Source of the DNA: Fibrobacter sp. UWB10
GTDB taxonomy: Bacteria; Fibrobacterota; Fibrobacteria; Fibrobacterales; Fibrobacteraceae
Direction: 5' to 3'
Assembly: GCF_900182935.1 (NCBI RefSeq)
Contig: NZ_FXUE01000004.1
Location: 236,098-300,097 of the forward strand
Length of the DNA: 64,000 nt
This document shows positions 33,671 to 42,709 of this stretch, one piece after another. Within the stretch, counting starts at the first letter, position 1. Each line of letters opens with the position of its first letter. The notes under the pieces are model-generated. The model was not told the origin of the DNA and ran no database searches. It saw only the letters and a list, made by a program, of their open reading frames with translations. The translations under genes and the position numbers were made by a program.

Positions 33671-35383
33671 ATGTACAAGATTTCTAGAAAAGATTACGCT
33701 CAGATGTACGGCCCCACTGTTGGCGACCGCGTCCGTCTTGCTGATACCTCCCTTATCGTGGAAGTGGAAAAAGATTACTGCGTCTACGGCGACGAAGCGA
33801 AATTCGGCGGTGGCAAGTCCCTTCGCGATGGCATGGGTCAAGCCGTCCCCTTTAAGGATGAAGAATGCTTGGACTCCGTGATTACAAGCGCTCTCGTGAT
33901 TGACTCCACTGGAATTTTCAAGGCCGATATTGGCATTAAGGACGGCCTGATTGCAGGAATCGGTAAAGCCGGCAACCCTCACATGATGGACGGTGTCACT
34001 CCCGGCATGATCATCGGAGCCTCTACCGAAGCCATTGCCGGTGAAGGCCTGATTTTGACTGCAGGCGGCATCGATACCCACATTCATTTTATTTCGCCCA
34101 CGCAAGTTCGCACGGCCCTTTATAGCGGCGTCACCACCATGGTTGGGGGCGGTACAGGCCCTGCCGACGGAACCAACGCCACCACTTGTACGCCGGGCGC
34201 GTTCAACATTCACAGAATGCTGGAAGCAGCAGAAGACTTACCCATCAATTTGGCATTCCTCGGAAAAGGAAACGGATCTAATCCGGAACCTTTACGCGAA
34301 CAGATTCGCGCAGGGGCCGCAGGCCTCAAGCTCCATGAAGACTGGGGTTCCACTCCCAAGGCAATCGACACCTGCCTCGGTGTCGCAGATGAATTTGACG
34401 TCCAAGTTTCGATTCACACGGACACTTTGAATGAAGGCGGCTTCGTAGAAGACACCATTTCTGCCTTTAAGGGGCGTACCATCCACACTTACCATACGGA
34501 AGGTGCGGGCGGCGGACACGCGCCCGACATCATTCGCGCGGCGGCCTTCCCTAATGTCCTGCCTTCTTCTACAAACCCCACCATGCCTTTCACGAAGAAT
34601 ACCATCGACGAGCATCTGGATATGCTGATGGTATGCCATCATCTTGACAAGAACAACAAGGAAGATGTGGCCTTCGCCGACTCCCGGATTCGTCCGGAAA
34701 CGATTGCCGCCGAAGACGTTCTTCACGACATGGGTATTTTCTCGATGATGAGTTCTGACTCCCAGGCCATGGGCCGCGTAGGCGAAGTCATTACCCGCAC
34801 TTGGCAAACTGCGGACAAGATGAAAAAGCAACGCGGTACTTTGGAAACGGACACGCCGCGCAACGATAACAACCGCGTGAAGCGCTATGTTGCCAAGTAC
34901 ACCATCAATCCGGCCATCACCCACGGAATTTCCAAGTATGTAGGTTCCGTTGAAGTGGGCAAGATCGCAGACTTGGTTTTGTGGCGTCCTGACATGTTCG
35001 GTGCAAAGCCCGAAATGATTTTGAAGTCCGGCTTTATCTGTGCTTCTAAAATGGGCGACGCCAACGCCAGCATTCCCACCCCGGAACCGGTGGTGTATAC
35101 CGACATGTTCGGCGCCCACGGAAAGGCCCTGGCAAAGACTTGCATTACCTTCGTTTCGGAATACGCCTTTGCCCACGGCATCAAGGAAGAACTGGGACTT
35201 TCCAGAACGGTTCTTCCCGTAAGCAATTGCCGCAACATCGGGAAAAAGGACATGGTCCACAACGATCGAATTGCAAAACTGGAAGTCGATCCGGAAACTT
35301 ACACCGTCAAGGTGGACGGTGAAAGAATCACCTGCGAGGCTGCCACAGAACTCTCCCTCGCCAGAAGGTATTTCCTCTTCTAA
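33671..35383 (+). CDS. ureC: Urease alpha (catalytic) subunit
   Basis: This 570-residue amidohydrolase cleaves urea to ammonia and carbamate with two nickel ions. The N-terminus [14 protein letters not shown] and [10 protein letters not shown] are typical. Metal ligands are seen in GGIDTHIHF, the carbamylated Lys in LKLHEDWG (about residue 220), [23 protein letters not shown], and an Asp in ISPAMM-like [16 protein letters not shown]. The flap His and Cys region is MVCHHLDK. Length is normal and nothing is missing. The gene overlaps no neighbour and is followed by ureE after an AAGGAG site. Confidence 0.97.
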   Translation: MYKISRKDYAQMYGPTVGDRVRLADTSLIVEVEKDYCVYGDEAKFGGGKSLRDGMGQAVPFKDEECLDSVITSALVIDSTGIFKADIGIKDGLIAGIGKAGNPHMMDGVTPGMIIGASTEAIAGEGLILTAGGIDTHIHFISPTQVRTALYSGVTTMVGGGTGPADGTNATTCTPGAFNIHRMLEAAEDLPINLAFLGKGNGSNPEPLREQIRAGAAGLKLHEDWGSTPKAIDTCLGVADEFDVQVSIHTDTLNEGGFVEDTISAFKGRTIHTYHTEGAGGGHAPDIIRAAAFPNVLPSSTNPTMPFTKNTIDEHLDMLMVCHHLDKNNKEDVAFADSRIRPETIAAEDVLHDMGIFSMMSSDSQAMGRVGEVITRTWQTADKMKKQRGTLETDTPRNDNNRVKRYVAKYTINPAITHGISKYVGSVEVGKIADLVLWRPDMFGAKPEMILKSGFICASKMGDANASIPTPEPVVYTDMFGAHGKALAKTCITFVSEYAFAHGIKEELGLSRTVLPVSNCRNIGKKDMVHNDRIAKLEVDPETYTVKVDGERITCEAATELSLARRYFLF

Positions 35384-35405
35384 AGCAACCCACAAGGAGT
35401 CCGAA

Positions 35406-35909
35406 ATGATCGCCGATAAAATTCTTGGAAACCTTCACAGGAGTTCCGAAACGCCCTCAAAGGTTGTCGTTGACATTCCCTTTGAATGGTTCGAAACGGA
35501 CAGGCATCGCATTTTGAAAATAGCCGATGACGGCACGGAAGTTGGCATCCAGATTGACGAAAATCTTTCTGATGGCGATGTTCTTGCCGTTACGACGGAA
35601 AAAATCTACGCTGTCCGAATCAAGAAATCAAAGCTGCTTCACATTCCCGTCAAGACGATGGAAGAAATGGGCCGTTTGGGATTTGAATTGGGCAACCGCC
35701 ATTTGTCTCTGCAAATCGCAAGCGATGGCATCACCATTCCCTTTGACGCACCCACCTTCGAATACCTCGTCCGCCTCGGTTTCAATCCTCGAATTGTAGA
35801 AGATGTCTTTGCCGACTACATCGTGTGCAAGGCTCATGGAACAACTCACAGCCACGATCATTCTCATGAGCATCATCACGACACCGAAGGCCACCACCAC
35901 GAACATTAA
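35406..35909 (+). CDS. ureE: Urease accessory protein UreE (nickel chaperone)
   Basis: The true start is the ATG at 35406, seven bases after AAGGAG. The 167-residue product has the UreE fold (KVVVDIPFEWFETDRHRILKI, then LGFELGNRHLSLQIA and VRLGFNPRIVEDVF). It ends in a His-rich tail (HGTTHSHDHSHEHHHDTEG and HHHEH), which binds nickel in this family. It hands Ni to the UreDFG complex during urease activation. It ends two bases before ureF. Confidence 0.93.
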   Translation: MIADKILGNLHRSSETPSKVVVDIPFEWFETDRHRILKIADDGTEVGIQIDENLSDGDVLAVTTEKIYAVRIKKSKLLHIPVKTMEEMGRLGFELGNRHLSLQIASDGITIPFDAPTFEYLVRLGFNPRIVEDVFADYIVCKAHGTTHSHDHSHEHHHDTEGHHHEH

Positions 35910-35911
35910 TT

Positions 35912-36622
35912 ATGCTTGCCACCCTTCGGATGATTCAGATTTGCGATAGCCTGTTTCCTATTGGAGCCTTTACCCTCTCCAATGGTCTTGAAACATTGAT
36001 TGCAAACAAGACCATCACAGACGGAAACGCCCTAGAAGAATACGTTTCCGGCTTTTTGAGTATCCTGCCCTACAACGATTTGGGCGTGATGATGTTGAGC
36101 TATGGCCATGCCCACGATATGGAATTCATCAAGGAACTGGACCACTTTTCCATGGCCCTGAAAGCCCCCGAAGAAGTCCGCACCGGTTCCAGGAAACTTT
36201 GCAGCCGGTTCCTTAAAATCTACAAGGAATTTGAGGGCGCCACGGATCGTAACTACCCGGCCCTCGATAATTACCGTTGCGCTGTTCTTGGGGACCCCTC
36301 CCAAACCACCTCAAGTTCCTGCATCGGAAACCACGCCGTTGCCGTCGGCCTTTTTGCTAGTGATATCGGCCTCGACAGGGACGAGGCGGCTAGCATCTAC
36401 ACCTATAGCCTTTTGAACGCCGTCGTGACCAATGGGGTCAAGATGATTCCCCTGAGCCAGATGGTGGGGCAAAAAATACTCAGTCTAAACCAAAAGAAAA
36501 TCCTCCTGGCGGTCCAACAGGCCGCGACGCTCCAGATGGACGACCTTGGGGTCGGTGGCATTGGCATAGATATTGCAAGTATGAAACACGAAGAACTTTA
36601 TTCACGACTTTACATGAGTTAA
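35912..36622 (+). CDS. ureF: Urease accessory protein UreF
   Basis: This 236-residue all-helical protein joins UreD and UreG in the urease activation complex. UreF features are [20 protein letters not shown] near the N-terminus (usual pattern DsaFPiGgFaHSgGLE), the [15 protein letters not shown] region, HYAVVFG-like [13 protein letters not shown], and [17 protein letters not shown]. Length is normal. It is located between ureE and ureG with gaps of 2 and 8 bases. Confidence 0.9.
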   Translation: MLATLRMIQICDSLFPIGAFTLSNGLETLIANKTITDGNALEEYVSGFLSILPYNDLGVMMLSYGHAHDMEFIKELDHFSMALKAPEEVRTGSRKLCSRFLKIYKEFEGATDRNYPALDNYRCAVLGDPSQTTSSSCIGNHAVAVGLFASDIGLDRDEAASIYTYSLLNAVVTNGVKMIPLSQMVGQKILSLNQKKILLAVQQAATLQMDDLGVGGIGIDIASMKHEELYSRLYMS

Positions 36623-36630
36623 ATGAGATT

Positions 36631-37239
36631 ATGAGTTACGTAAAAATTGGCGTTGGAGGCCCCGTAGGCTCCGGAAAGACCGCTTTGATCGAAAGACTTA
36701 CTCGAAAAATGAGCAAGGAATACAGCATTTGTGTGGTCACTAACGATATTTACACTAAGGAAGACGCAGAATTCTTGATCAAGAATTCCGCATTGCCCGC
36801 CGAACGAATCGTAGGTGTGGAAACCGGTGGATGTCCCCATACCGCCATTCGCGAAGACTGTTCCATGAACCTGGAGGCTGTGGATGAAATGGCCCGCAGG
36901 TTCCCTGATGTACAGATCATTTTTATCGAAAGCGGTGGCGATAACTTGTCTGCAACATTCAGCCCCGATTTGGCGGACGCCAGCATCTACGTGATTGACG
37001 TGGCGCAAGGCGAAAAAATCCCCCGCAAGGGAGGCCCCGGCGTTATGCGTTCCGACTTGCTTGTAATCAACAAGACGGACTTGGCCCCACTGGTTGGCGC
37101 AAGCCTGGAAGTCATGGCCCGAGATTCGGAGCGCATGCGTGAAGGCCGCAAGTTCTTATTCACAAACCTGATGAGCATGGATGGCGTAGATGAGGTCATC
37201 GCATGGATCAAGAAGGCCGTTTTATTCGAAGGCGTTTAA
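36631..37239 (+). CDS. ureG: Urease accessory GTPase UreG
   Basis: This 202-residue SIMIBI GTPase couples GTP hydrolysis to nickel insertion. It shows P-loop [15 protein letters not shown] (residues 8-22), the invariant metal-binding CPH in [32 protein letters not shown], and the guanine-specificity motif NKTD. Length and motifs are complete. An AAGGAG site for the next gene lies 18 bases after the stop. Confidence 0.97.
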   Translation: MSYVKIGVGGPVGSGKTALIERLTRKMSKEYSICVVTNDIYTKEDAEFLIKNSALPAERIVGVETGGCPHTAIREDCSMNLEAVDEMARRFPDVQIIFIESGGDNLSATFSPDLADASIYVIDVAQGEKIPRKGGPGVMRSDLLVINKTDLAPLVGASLEVMARDSERMREGRKFLFTNLMSMDGVDEVIAWIKKAVLFEGV

Positions 37240-37269
37240 TCCCCAAAACTTTTTTCAAAGGAGTTCCAT

Positions 37270-37632
37270 ATGGCATGTTTTACAGTCCCTCTTGCAGAAG
37301 CCCTCATCACCACAGCCGTCACCCTGGTTGTGGAAAAGAAAATGCCTGAAAAGGCGCCGCTGCAGGCTCCCCGCCGCTTATCCAAGCTGTTGTGGGGCGG
37401 CTCCGCCCTGCTTGCTTTCGAGCATTTCTGGCATGGCGAAATCCAGCCGTTCTACCCCTTCCTTACGGCGGCACAGAGCCCCGAATCTACGCAGACGATG
37501 CTCCACGAAATGTCTACCGTAGGCGTGGGCATGGCGTGCATGGTCACCTTGGCGTGGGCGGCGTCCTTGATATTCCTAAAGACCAAAGACAAGACAAAAG
37601 TGGCTCGCACCACTCAATCCGAGGAGGCGTAA
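37270..37632 (+). CDS. Small membrane protein in urease operon, unknown function (1 of 2)
   Basis: The 120-residue protein is preceded by AAGGAG and has about three hydrophobic segments: residues 5-21, 40-52 and 82-103. Potential metal ligands cluster at Glu51-His52-His55-Glu57 (FEHFWHGE) and His79-Glu80 (LHEMSTVG), next to the membrane segments. It is not UreI, UreH, HupE/UreJ, NikM or a urea channel by any motif I know. It sits between ureG and ureD, and the next membrane gene starts one base after its stop, so the two probably act together. Nickel or ammonia handling is an inference from position only. Confidence 0.7.
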   Translation: MACFTVPLAEALITTAVTLVVEKKMPEKAPLQAPRRLSKLLWGGSALLAFEHFWHGEIQPFYPFLTAAQSPESTQTMLHEMSTVGVGMACMVTLAWAASLIFLKTKDKTKVARTTQSEEA

Positions 37633-37633
37633 A

Positions 37634-37945
37634 ATGACCTTGCTTATTACCGTAATCGCAGCCATCGTTTCTAGCCTTCTCTGGTACAGCAGCATGACCA
37701 AGCAGGGCAAGGATTCCATGAAGTATTCCACCCTCTGCTACATGTACTGGGGCGCATCCCTCATGTGGCTTGTAGATGCCATTGCAGAATACGCGGAGTT
37801 AGGTGCAGAGTACTTTACCCCGGCCTTCGCCGACATGGTAAACGACGCATTCCTCGGAGTTTCTGCAGTAACCTTGGGGTTGGTCATCTGGCTTGCACGG
37901 CTGTTTTGGTCCGCTAGATCCTTATGCAAAGTTCGCTCCGCATAA
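37634..37945 (+). CDS. Small membrane protein in urease operon, unknown function (2 of 2)
   Basis: The 103-residue protein has three hydrophobic helices (about 2-18, 36-50 and 74-92). Acidic residues lie in or near the membrane: Asp48, Glu52, Glu55 and Glu59 in LVDAIAEYAELGAEYF. It begins one base after the first membrane gene and its 3' end overlaps ureD by 22 bases, a sign of tight co-translation. I do not recognise the family. Together with its neighbour it looks like a small two-subunit membrane complex tied to urease. Confidence 0.7.
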   Translation: MTLLITVIAAIVSSLLWYSSMTKQGKDSMKYSTLCYMYWGASLMWLVDAIAEYAELGAEYFTPAFADMVNDAFLGVSAVTLGLVIWLARLFWSARSLCKVRSA

Positions 37946-38688
37946 AGACCTGCTTTCGAAACGGAATTACTGAAATTGAGGACGCGTTTTATACGTCCCC
38001 TTACAAAGTAATGCATCCTTTTCATGACGGAAAACATTCCGATATCATGATGATGGCTGCCTCCGCCGGCCTCTTTGGAGGCGACCATTTCTCATTGAAT
38101 CTGGATTTTGGCGCAAAAAGCGACGCCACTTTTCTTTCTCAAAGCTACGAGAAAGTTTTTAATACTGACGGTAAAATTGCTTCCAAGAATATCACAATAA
38201 GCGTAGGCGAAGAGGCTAAAGTCTGCTACATGCCTTCCCCCGCCATTCCCTTTGCCGGGAGCCATTACCAGAGTGAGGCAAGGGTCCAGATTGATCCCTC
38301 CGCCATCTTTATTTATGCAGATATTTTCACTTGCGGCCGCACCGGCATGGGTGAATTTTTTTCTATGGACAAGTTCCAAAGCAAAAGCCGATTTTACGTG
38401 GGTGACAAGCTGGTTTTCGCTGACCACACCCTTATAGACCCCCGTAAATTTGACTACGCCAAAATCGGTTTTTGGCAGAATTACACTCATAACGGAATGA
38501 TGTTCGTATACTGCCCCAAAGAGGGAATCCTAGATGATTTGAAGAAGACTATCCGGGAAAAGGGCAAGGATGTGGGGGGTGTAACAGGCGTTTCCCATGC
38601 AGGAAAGGGTTTAGTGGTTCGAACCCTGGCCATGCGAGGGGAAACCATCTGGGATTTTTTTGAGTCTGTCAGGAATCTTTACATGTAA
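37924..38688 (+). CDS. ureD: Urease accessory protein UreD (UreH)
   Basis: This 254-residue beta-rich scaffold binds apo-urease and UreFG. It has weak but consistent UreD features: YTSPYKVMHPF, SAGLFGGDHFSLNLDFG (usual gGl.gGD...v.v..ga), LSQSYEKVFNTDG, the YMPSPAIPFAGSHYQSEARVQ segment, and ADIFTCGRTGMGEFF (usual R.GEHf). It is last in the locus; in many bacteria ureD is first. It overlaps the preceding membrane gene by 22 bases. Confidence 0.9.
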   Translation: MQSSLRIKTCFRNGITEIEDAFYTSPYKVMHPFHDGKHSDIMMMAASAGLFGGDHFSLNLDFGAKSDATFLSQSYEKVFNTDGKIASKNITISVGEEAKVCYMPSPAIPFAGSHYQSEARVQIDPSAIFIYADIFTCGRTGMGEFFSMDKFQSKSRFYVGDKLVFADHTLIDPRKFDYAKIGFWQNYTHNGMMFVYCPKEGILDDLKKTIREKGKDVGGVTGVSHAGKGLVVRTLAMRGETIWDFFESVRNLYM

Positions 38689-38721
38689 AAAATGTAAAGT
38701 CTCTAAAAAATGTATTTACAT
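38677..38721. promoter_or_regulatory. CTTTACAT/ATGTAAAG inverted repeats at the end of the urease locus
   Basis: CTTTACAT (38677-38684) pairs with ATGTAAAG (38692-38699) across the ureD stop codon, and ATGTATTTACAT is a palindrome at 38710-38721. They resemble the TGTA/TACA palindromes upstream of urtA. They could be a weak terminator stem or regulator sites. Confidence 0.3.
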
Positions 38722-38789
38722 AAAACTTGCAGGAAAGCTACCGCCGCAAGTGCCTCTGACATAATTTTCCTGTACTCCACATAGTCGGG

Positions 38790-38811
38790 GCCCGTCTCGA
38801 AAGAGGCGGGG
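38790..38811 (+). terminator. Hairpin after ureD
   Basis: GCCCGTCTC pairs with GAGGCGGGG across a GAAA tetraloop. Only a weak CTTCATT tail follows, so termination may be partial. It lies just before the aminotransferase gene. Confidence 0.5.
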
Positions 38812-38835
38812 CTTCATTATACTACATTTCAGGCC

Positions 38836-39999
38836 ATGAAACCTTTAAGCAATCGTACTGAACATTTTACGGAATCGGTCATTCGTCACATGACGCGTAT
38901 TGCAAACGCTTGCGGTGCCATCAACCTTTCTCAGGGCTTCCCGGATTTTGATCCGCCCAAAGCCTTGCAAGACCGCCTAGCCGAAGTCGCCCACACGGGC
39001 CCGCATCAGTACGCGCTTACCATCGGTGCACAGAATTTCCGCGAAGCGCTTTCTAAAAAGCAGGAACGTTTCAGCGGCCTTCGTTACGACCCGCAAACCG
39101 AAATGGTCATCACCTGCGGCAGCACCGAAGCCATGATGGTTTCGATGATGTCGATTTGCAATCCGGGCGATAAGGTGGTCATCTTCTCGCCGTTCTACGA
39201 GAACTATACTGCCGATACAATTTTGAGCGGTGCGTCTCCGATTTATGTGCCGCTGGACCCGCACGATTTCACCTTCGATGCCAACGTCCTCGAAGATGCC
39301 ATGAAACAGCCGGGCGTCAAGGCTCTCGTGCTTTGTAATCCGTCGAACCCGAGTGGAAAAGTCTTTACCCGCGAAGAACTGCAGATTATTGCCGACCTCG
39401 CCATCAAATATGATTTGTATGTAATCACTGACGAAGTCTACGAGCACATTGTATTTGCCCCGCATCATCATACGTATTTGGCAACGCTCCCGGGAATGCG
39501 CGAACGCACCATTGAATGTTCCAGCCTTTCCAAGAGCTATTCCATTACGGGCTGGCGCCTGGGCTATGTGCTCGCTGACGAACCCGTCATGAACAACATC
39601 AAGAAAATTCACGACTTTACGGTGGTGGGCGCCGCCTCGCCGCTGCAAGAAACCGCACTCACCGCCCTCAATTTCGGCGACGATTACTACCAGGAACTCC
39701 AGGCGCATTACACGCATATGAAGGAAATCTTCACCGGTGGCCTGCGCAATTTAGGCTTCAAGTTCACCGAACCGCAGGGCACGTACTTCGTGATGATGGA
39801 TATCAGTGAATTCGGCTACAAATCTGATGACCAGTTTTGTATCGACCTCGCGCAAAAAGTGGGTGTCGCCGCAGTGCCGGGTTCCAGCTTCTTCCGCGAA
39901 CCGGTAAATCACTTGATTCGCTTCCATTTTGCCAAGAAAGACGAAACCCTCTACGACGCGCTTAACCGTTTGGAAAGCCTTCGTTCTAAGATGAAATAA
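38836..39999 (+). CDS. PLP-dependent aminotransferase, class I/II
   Basis: This 387-residue fold-type I enzyme moves an amino group between an amino acid and a 2-oxo acid. Signatures are INLSQGFPDFDPP, HQYALTIGAQNFREALS, CNPSNPSGKVFTREE, ITDEVYEHIVF, and the PLP-binding Lys in SLSKSYSITGWRLGY (about residue 237), followed by GTYFVMMDIS. The QGFPDF start is shared with the KAT/MetAT-like and YbdL-like group, so a methionine or glutamine transaminase is likely. It is monocistronic, with a terminator behind it. Confidence 0.92.
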   Translation: MKPLSNRTEHFTESVIRHMTRIANACGAINLSQGFPDFDPPKALQDRLAEVAHTGPHQYALTIGAQNFREALSKKQERFSGLRYDPQTEMVITCGSTEAMMVSMMSICNPGDKVVIFSPFYENYTADTILSGASPIYVPLDPHDFTFDANVLEDAMKQPGVKALVLCNPSNPSGKVFTREELQIIADLAIKYDLYVITDEVYEHIVFAPHHHTYLATLPGMRERTIECSSLSKSYSITGWRLGYVLADEPVMNNIKKIHDFTVVGAASPLQETALTALNFGDDYYQELQAHYTHMKEIFTGGLRNLGFKFTEPQGTYFVMMDISEFGYKSDDQFCIDLAQKVGVAAVPGSSFFREPVNHLIRFHFAKKDETLYDALNRLESLRSKMK

Positions 40000-40024
40000 G
40001 TGAATCCGTCATCCGGCAATTTTG

Positions 40025-40047
40025 GCCCCGCTGTGGCGGGGCTTTTT
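40025..40047 (+). terminator. Terminator of the aminotransferase gene
   Basis: GCCCCGC and GCGGGGC pair around TGTG and are followed by T5, then more T-rich sequence. Confidence 0.85.
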
Positions 40048-40054
40048 CTTTTTT

Positions 40055-40146
40055 ATGAAACAGAGTGTTTCATGGATTGTTTGGAATAGTATTGTTTTTA
40101 ATAAAAAATCGTAGTTTTTGCTAAAATTTCTCTTGTTTTGTTTCAT
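40055..40146. promoter_or_regulatory. ATGAAAC...GTTTCAT operator candidate upstream of the TIGR02147 regulator
   Basis: A perfect inverted repeat ATGAAAC-AGAGT-GTTTCAT lies at 40055-40073. A further GTTTCAT half-site at 40140-40146 falls between a TTGTTT and a TATTTT box just before the regulator gene. The arrangement suggests autoregulation. Confidence 0.4.
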
Positions 40147-40173
40147 AGAAAACCTATTTTTAAATAAAGAACC

Positions 40174-41004
40174 ATGAAACGGATTACGGAATATAACGAT
40201 TACCGCTGCTACATGCGTGATTATTACGAGGAACGCAAGCGTACTTCGTATTTCTCGTGGCGTGAGTTCGCAAAACTGGCAGGTTTTTCTTCATCGGGCT
40301 ACCTGAAACTAGTTTGCGACGGCAAAACCCGTCTCCGTCAAGATGGCGCCCTTAAGGTGGCGCGTGCCATGGAACTTTCCGGATACCGTCTGGAATATTT
40401 TTGCATGCTGGTGGAATTCTGCGATGCCTCGGACGAACGCTCCCGCGTACAGGTTTTCTCCCGGATGCGCACTCTAATGGAGGAGAATGGGGTGCGTGTC
40501 CTGGGAGCCGAGGCGTTTGACTATTATCGTTCTTGGGTGAATCCTGTCGTACGTGAACTTGCTCCAATGATGCCCGGAGCCAAGCCTTCGGATATTGCGA
40601 AAATGTGTATTCCCGAGGTGACGGCGGGCGAGGTTCGCAATTCGCTGGAATTGATGGTGCGGGCAAATTTGCTGGATCGGCAATCCGACGGAAAGTACGT
40701 GCAAATGAACAAGGGACTCACGGGAAATCCCGCATTGTTGTCTGCGTCTATGAAGGTGATGCAAAAGCAGGTGGCGCAACTGGCTGCCGATGCACTGGAT
40801 TCCGTTCCTGCAAAAGAACGCGATATTTCGGGATTTACATTTGGAATAAATGAAAAAACTTTTGAACGCCTGGTCAACGAAATCAAACTCTTTCGCGAAC
40901 GAATCAAGGAAATTGTTTCCGAAGACGAAGGATGCAATCGGGTTTACCGGTTGAACCTGCAACTGTTTCCCCTGAGTGAAAAACTGAAGGATAAAGATGA
41001 ATAA
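40174..41004 (+). CDS. TIGR02147-family regulator (Fibrobacter paralogous family, DUF4423-like)
   Basis: The 276-residue protein belongs to a family expanded in Fibrobacter. Residues ~5-75 form a helix-turn-helix-like region (YRCYMRDYYEERKR, SWREFAKLAGFSSSGYLKLVCDGK, RLRQDGALKVARAMEL). The middle and C-terminal parts include YRSWVNPVVRELAPM, VRNSLELMVRANLL and the final KLFRERIKEIVSEDEG. Members are thought to be transcription regulators, mostly encoded next to a surface lipoprotein. Here its last codons overlap the start of a lipoprotein gene by eight bases, and a palindrome lies in its promoter region. Confidence 0.85.
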   Translation: MKRITEYNDYRCYMRDYYEERKRTSYFSWREFAKLAGFSSSGYLKLVCDGKTRLRQDGALKVARAMELSGYRLEYFCMLVEFCDASDERSRVQVFSRMRTLMEENGVRVLGAEAFDYYRSWVNPVVRELAPMMPGAKPSDIAKMCIPEVTAGEVRNSLELMVRANLLDRQSDGKYVQMNKGLTGNPALLSASMKVMQKQVAQLAADALDSVPAKERDISGFTFGINEKTFERLVNEIKLFRERIKEIVSEDEGCNRVYRLNLQLFPLSEKLKDKDE

Positions 41005-41971
41005 AATTCAAATGAGAAATGTTTTCGCCTTTTGTGTTGGATTCCTCGCTCTGTTTGCGGGTTGTGCCGGCTTTACCGAAGACGTGAGCGGGAATACCTC
41101 TGACAATAATTCTGTCGATAGACGTCAGATTGAATCTCAATATGCGCTAGCCCGTGTCGCTCAGTCGGGAAAAGTGGAACGCAGTTCCGCTGATGACTCT
41201 ATAACAATTACGTTTGAACAAAATGGCGGGTGCGTTAAGGACGGAGAGTCGTTCGCCTATGACCAGAACTTCTACTTTGCGAATTCGAAGACGTATGCCT
41301 ACAGCTTCCGTGACGATACGCTCTTGCTCACAAGAATCTATGAACCGGGCCCGTACGAAGTAAATCAAGAAAGATACGAGGAATCGTTTATCTTTGTGGG
41401 TGGTACGCCGGGTAAACTCGATGGAATTTGGGAAAATACGCAGTGCCGCTACCGTGAAGAAAAAATATACTGCATGAACGATGGCTATGATCAGTATTTC
41501 AAGTTCGATGGTGACAACGTGGAATATCGCGTTGCGGATCATGAAGATTACGACTACATGCAGACTGTCTTTGTGGACCAGTTGTTCGATTTCCTCGGGA
41601 ATGGAGGCTCCATCCAGCTCGAAACGCCTTATTACTATTCGGATACGAAATATGGGCAGGAAAGCTCCGGTATCGTCATTCTCGAAAAGACGAATAACAC
41701 GGTGAAGTTTACTCATGCCGATTTGACGTTCGAACTGAGTGTAGATTACGCTCGCTATAAAGACAGCTTGCACGTAACGCTAAAGTCGGGAGATGTTTCA
41801 TGCGTGGGGACGGTCCGCGATATGGACGATGTCTTGCCCGGAATGTGTTCTGATGACAATGCAGATTACTTGTGGAAATCGAGCTCGGGCGCGTATACGT
41901 ACGAACGGATGAATTCTAATGAGTTTGAAACATGCATCGACGGAATTCTCGGACGTAAAAGAGAACTCTAA
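40997..41971 (+). CDS. Lipoprotein coupled to TIGR02147 regulator, unknown function
   Basis: The 324-residue product has a lipoprotein signal with lipobox FAGC (Cys23) and a charged Ser/Asn linker. The mature part is rich in Tyr, Asp and paired Cys residues (GGCVKDGESFAYDQNFYF, NTQCRYREEKIYCMNDGYD, SCVGTVRDMDDVLPGMC), so it is probably a disulfide-bonded beta domain at the cell surface. The ATG overlaps the stop region of the regulator gene, so they are translationally coupled. The family was not recognised. Confidence 0.7.
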   Translation: MNKIQMRNVFAFCVGFLALFAGCAGFTEDVSGNTSDNNSVDRRQIESQYALARVAQSGKVERSSADDSITITFEQNGGCVKDGESFAYDQNFYFANSKTYAYSFRDDTLLLTRIYEPGPYEVNQERYEESFIFVGGTPGKLDGIWENTQCRYREEKIYCMNDGYDQYFKFDGDNVEYRVADHEDYDYMQTVFVDQLFDFLGNGGSIQLETPYYYSDTKYGQESSGIVILEKTNNTVKFTHADLTFELSVDYARYKDSLHVTLKSGDVSCVGTVRDMDDVLPGMCSDDNADYLWKSSSGAYTYERMNSNEFETCIDGILGRKREL

Positions 41972-41995
41972 AATATTGTAGTTCAGGAGGAGAAC

Positions 41996-42709
41996 ATGAC
42001 TATACAAAAAATGATGACGGCGTTTGCTGCCATCCTGTTGGCGGGCGTACCCTTGTTTGCCAAAGATGATTCCGCTTCAAGAAAACTCGATATGGGCGTA
42101 CGTCTAAGTGGGGGCTCGGTGGGCATTGTCACCGATTCCGAATGGGATTATTATACGAACGGGGTCGGTAATGCGATTACGCTTTCCTTTGATATGGCGT
42201 ATCGCCTGTCGCCCAAATTCTACCTTCATTCGGGCTTAGGATTTGATTTCCGCTATTTTTCGAGCTATGTGGAAATGGGAAATAATTGTGATGGCTCCTG
42301 TGGCGGAACGTGGAAGGGCGATGAATGGGATGCTTTGTTTTATCTAGAAATTCCGATGCTTGTGCAATTCCGCATTCCGGGAATCCTGTTTCTGGAGGTG
42401 GGACCTTTCGTGAATGTTTTCTTGGCGAAAAAAGAAGAATTGGTTGGGCCTGGCAGATACCTGAATAACCAATACTACGATGAAATGTTGTTTGGTGCGG
42501 GCGCGGCGCTTGGCATAGGCCATGTTTTTGATAATGGCCTTTTTATAGACCTGCGTCTTACGTATCAATTTACGGATATTGCGGATACTGAAAGGATAAG
42601 CCTTGCTCAGAGACTTCAGCCAGAAGAAAATAGCCGTGAGCCAGATAAATGGGATGGCTCTTACATTATGCTGAATAAGTTGCAGCTTGGAATCGGATAC
42701 TGGTTCTAG
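41996..42709 (+). CDS. Outer-membrane beta-barrel (porin-family) protein
   Basis: The 237-residue product is preceded by AGGAGG and has a signal peptide ending LFAKD. It shows eight-strand OmpX/OmpW-like alternation (MGVRLSGGSVGIV, LSFDMAYRLSPKFYLHSGLGFDFRY-type segments, GAGAALGIGHVFDNG, LRLTYQF) and ends in the terminal aromatic of a barrel (GIGYWF). It is the third gene of the regulator/lipoprotein/barrel unit. It overlaps the convergent queH gene by four bases. Cargo or partner is unknown. Confidence 0.75.
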   Translation: MTIQKMMTAFAAILLAGVPLFAKDDSASRKLDMGVRLSGGSVGIVTDSEWDYYTNGVGNAITLSFDMAYRLSPKFYLHSGLGFDFRYFSSYVEMGNNCDGSCGGTWKGDEWDALFYLEIPMLVQFRIPGILFLEVGPFVNVFLAKKEELVGPGRYLNNQYYDEMLFGAGAALGIGHVFDNGLFIDLRLTYQFTDIADTERISLAQRLQPEENSREPDKWDGSYIMLNKLQLGIGYWF

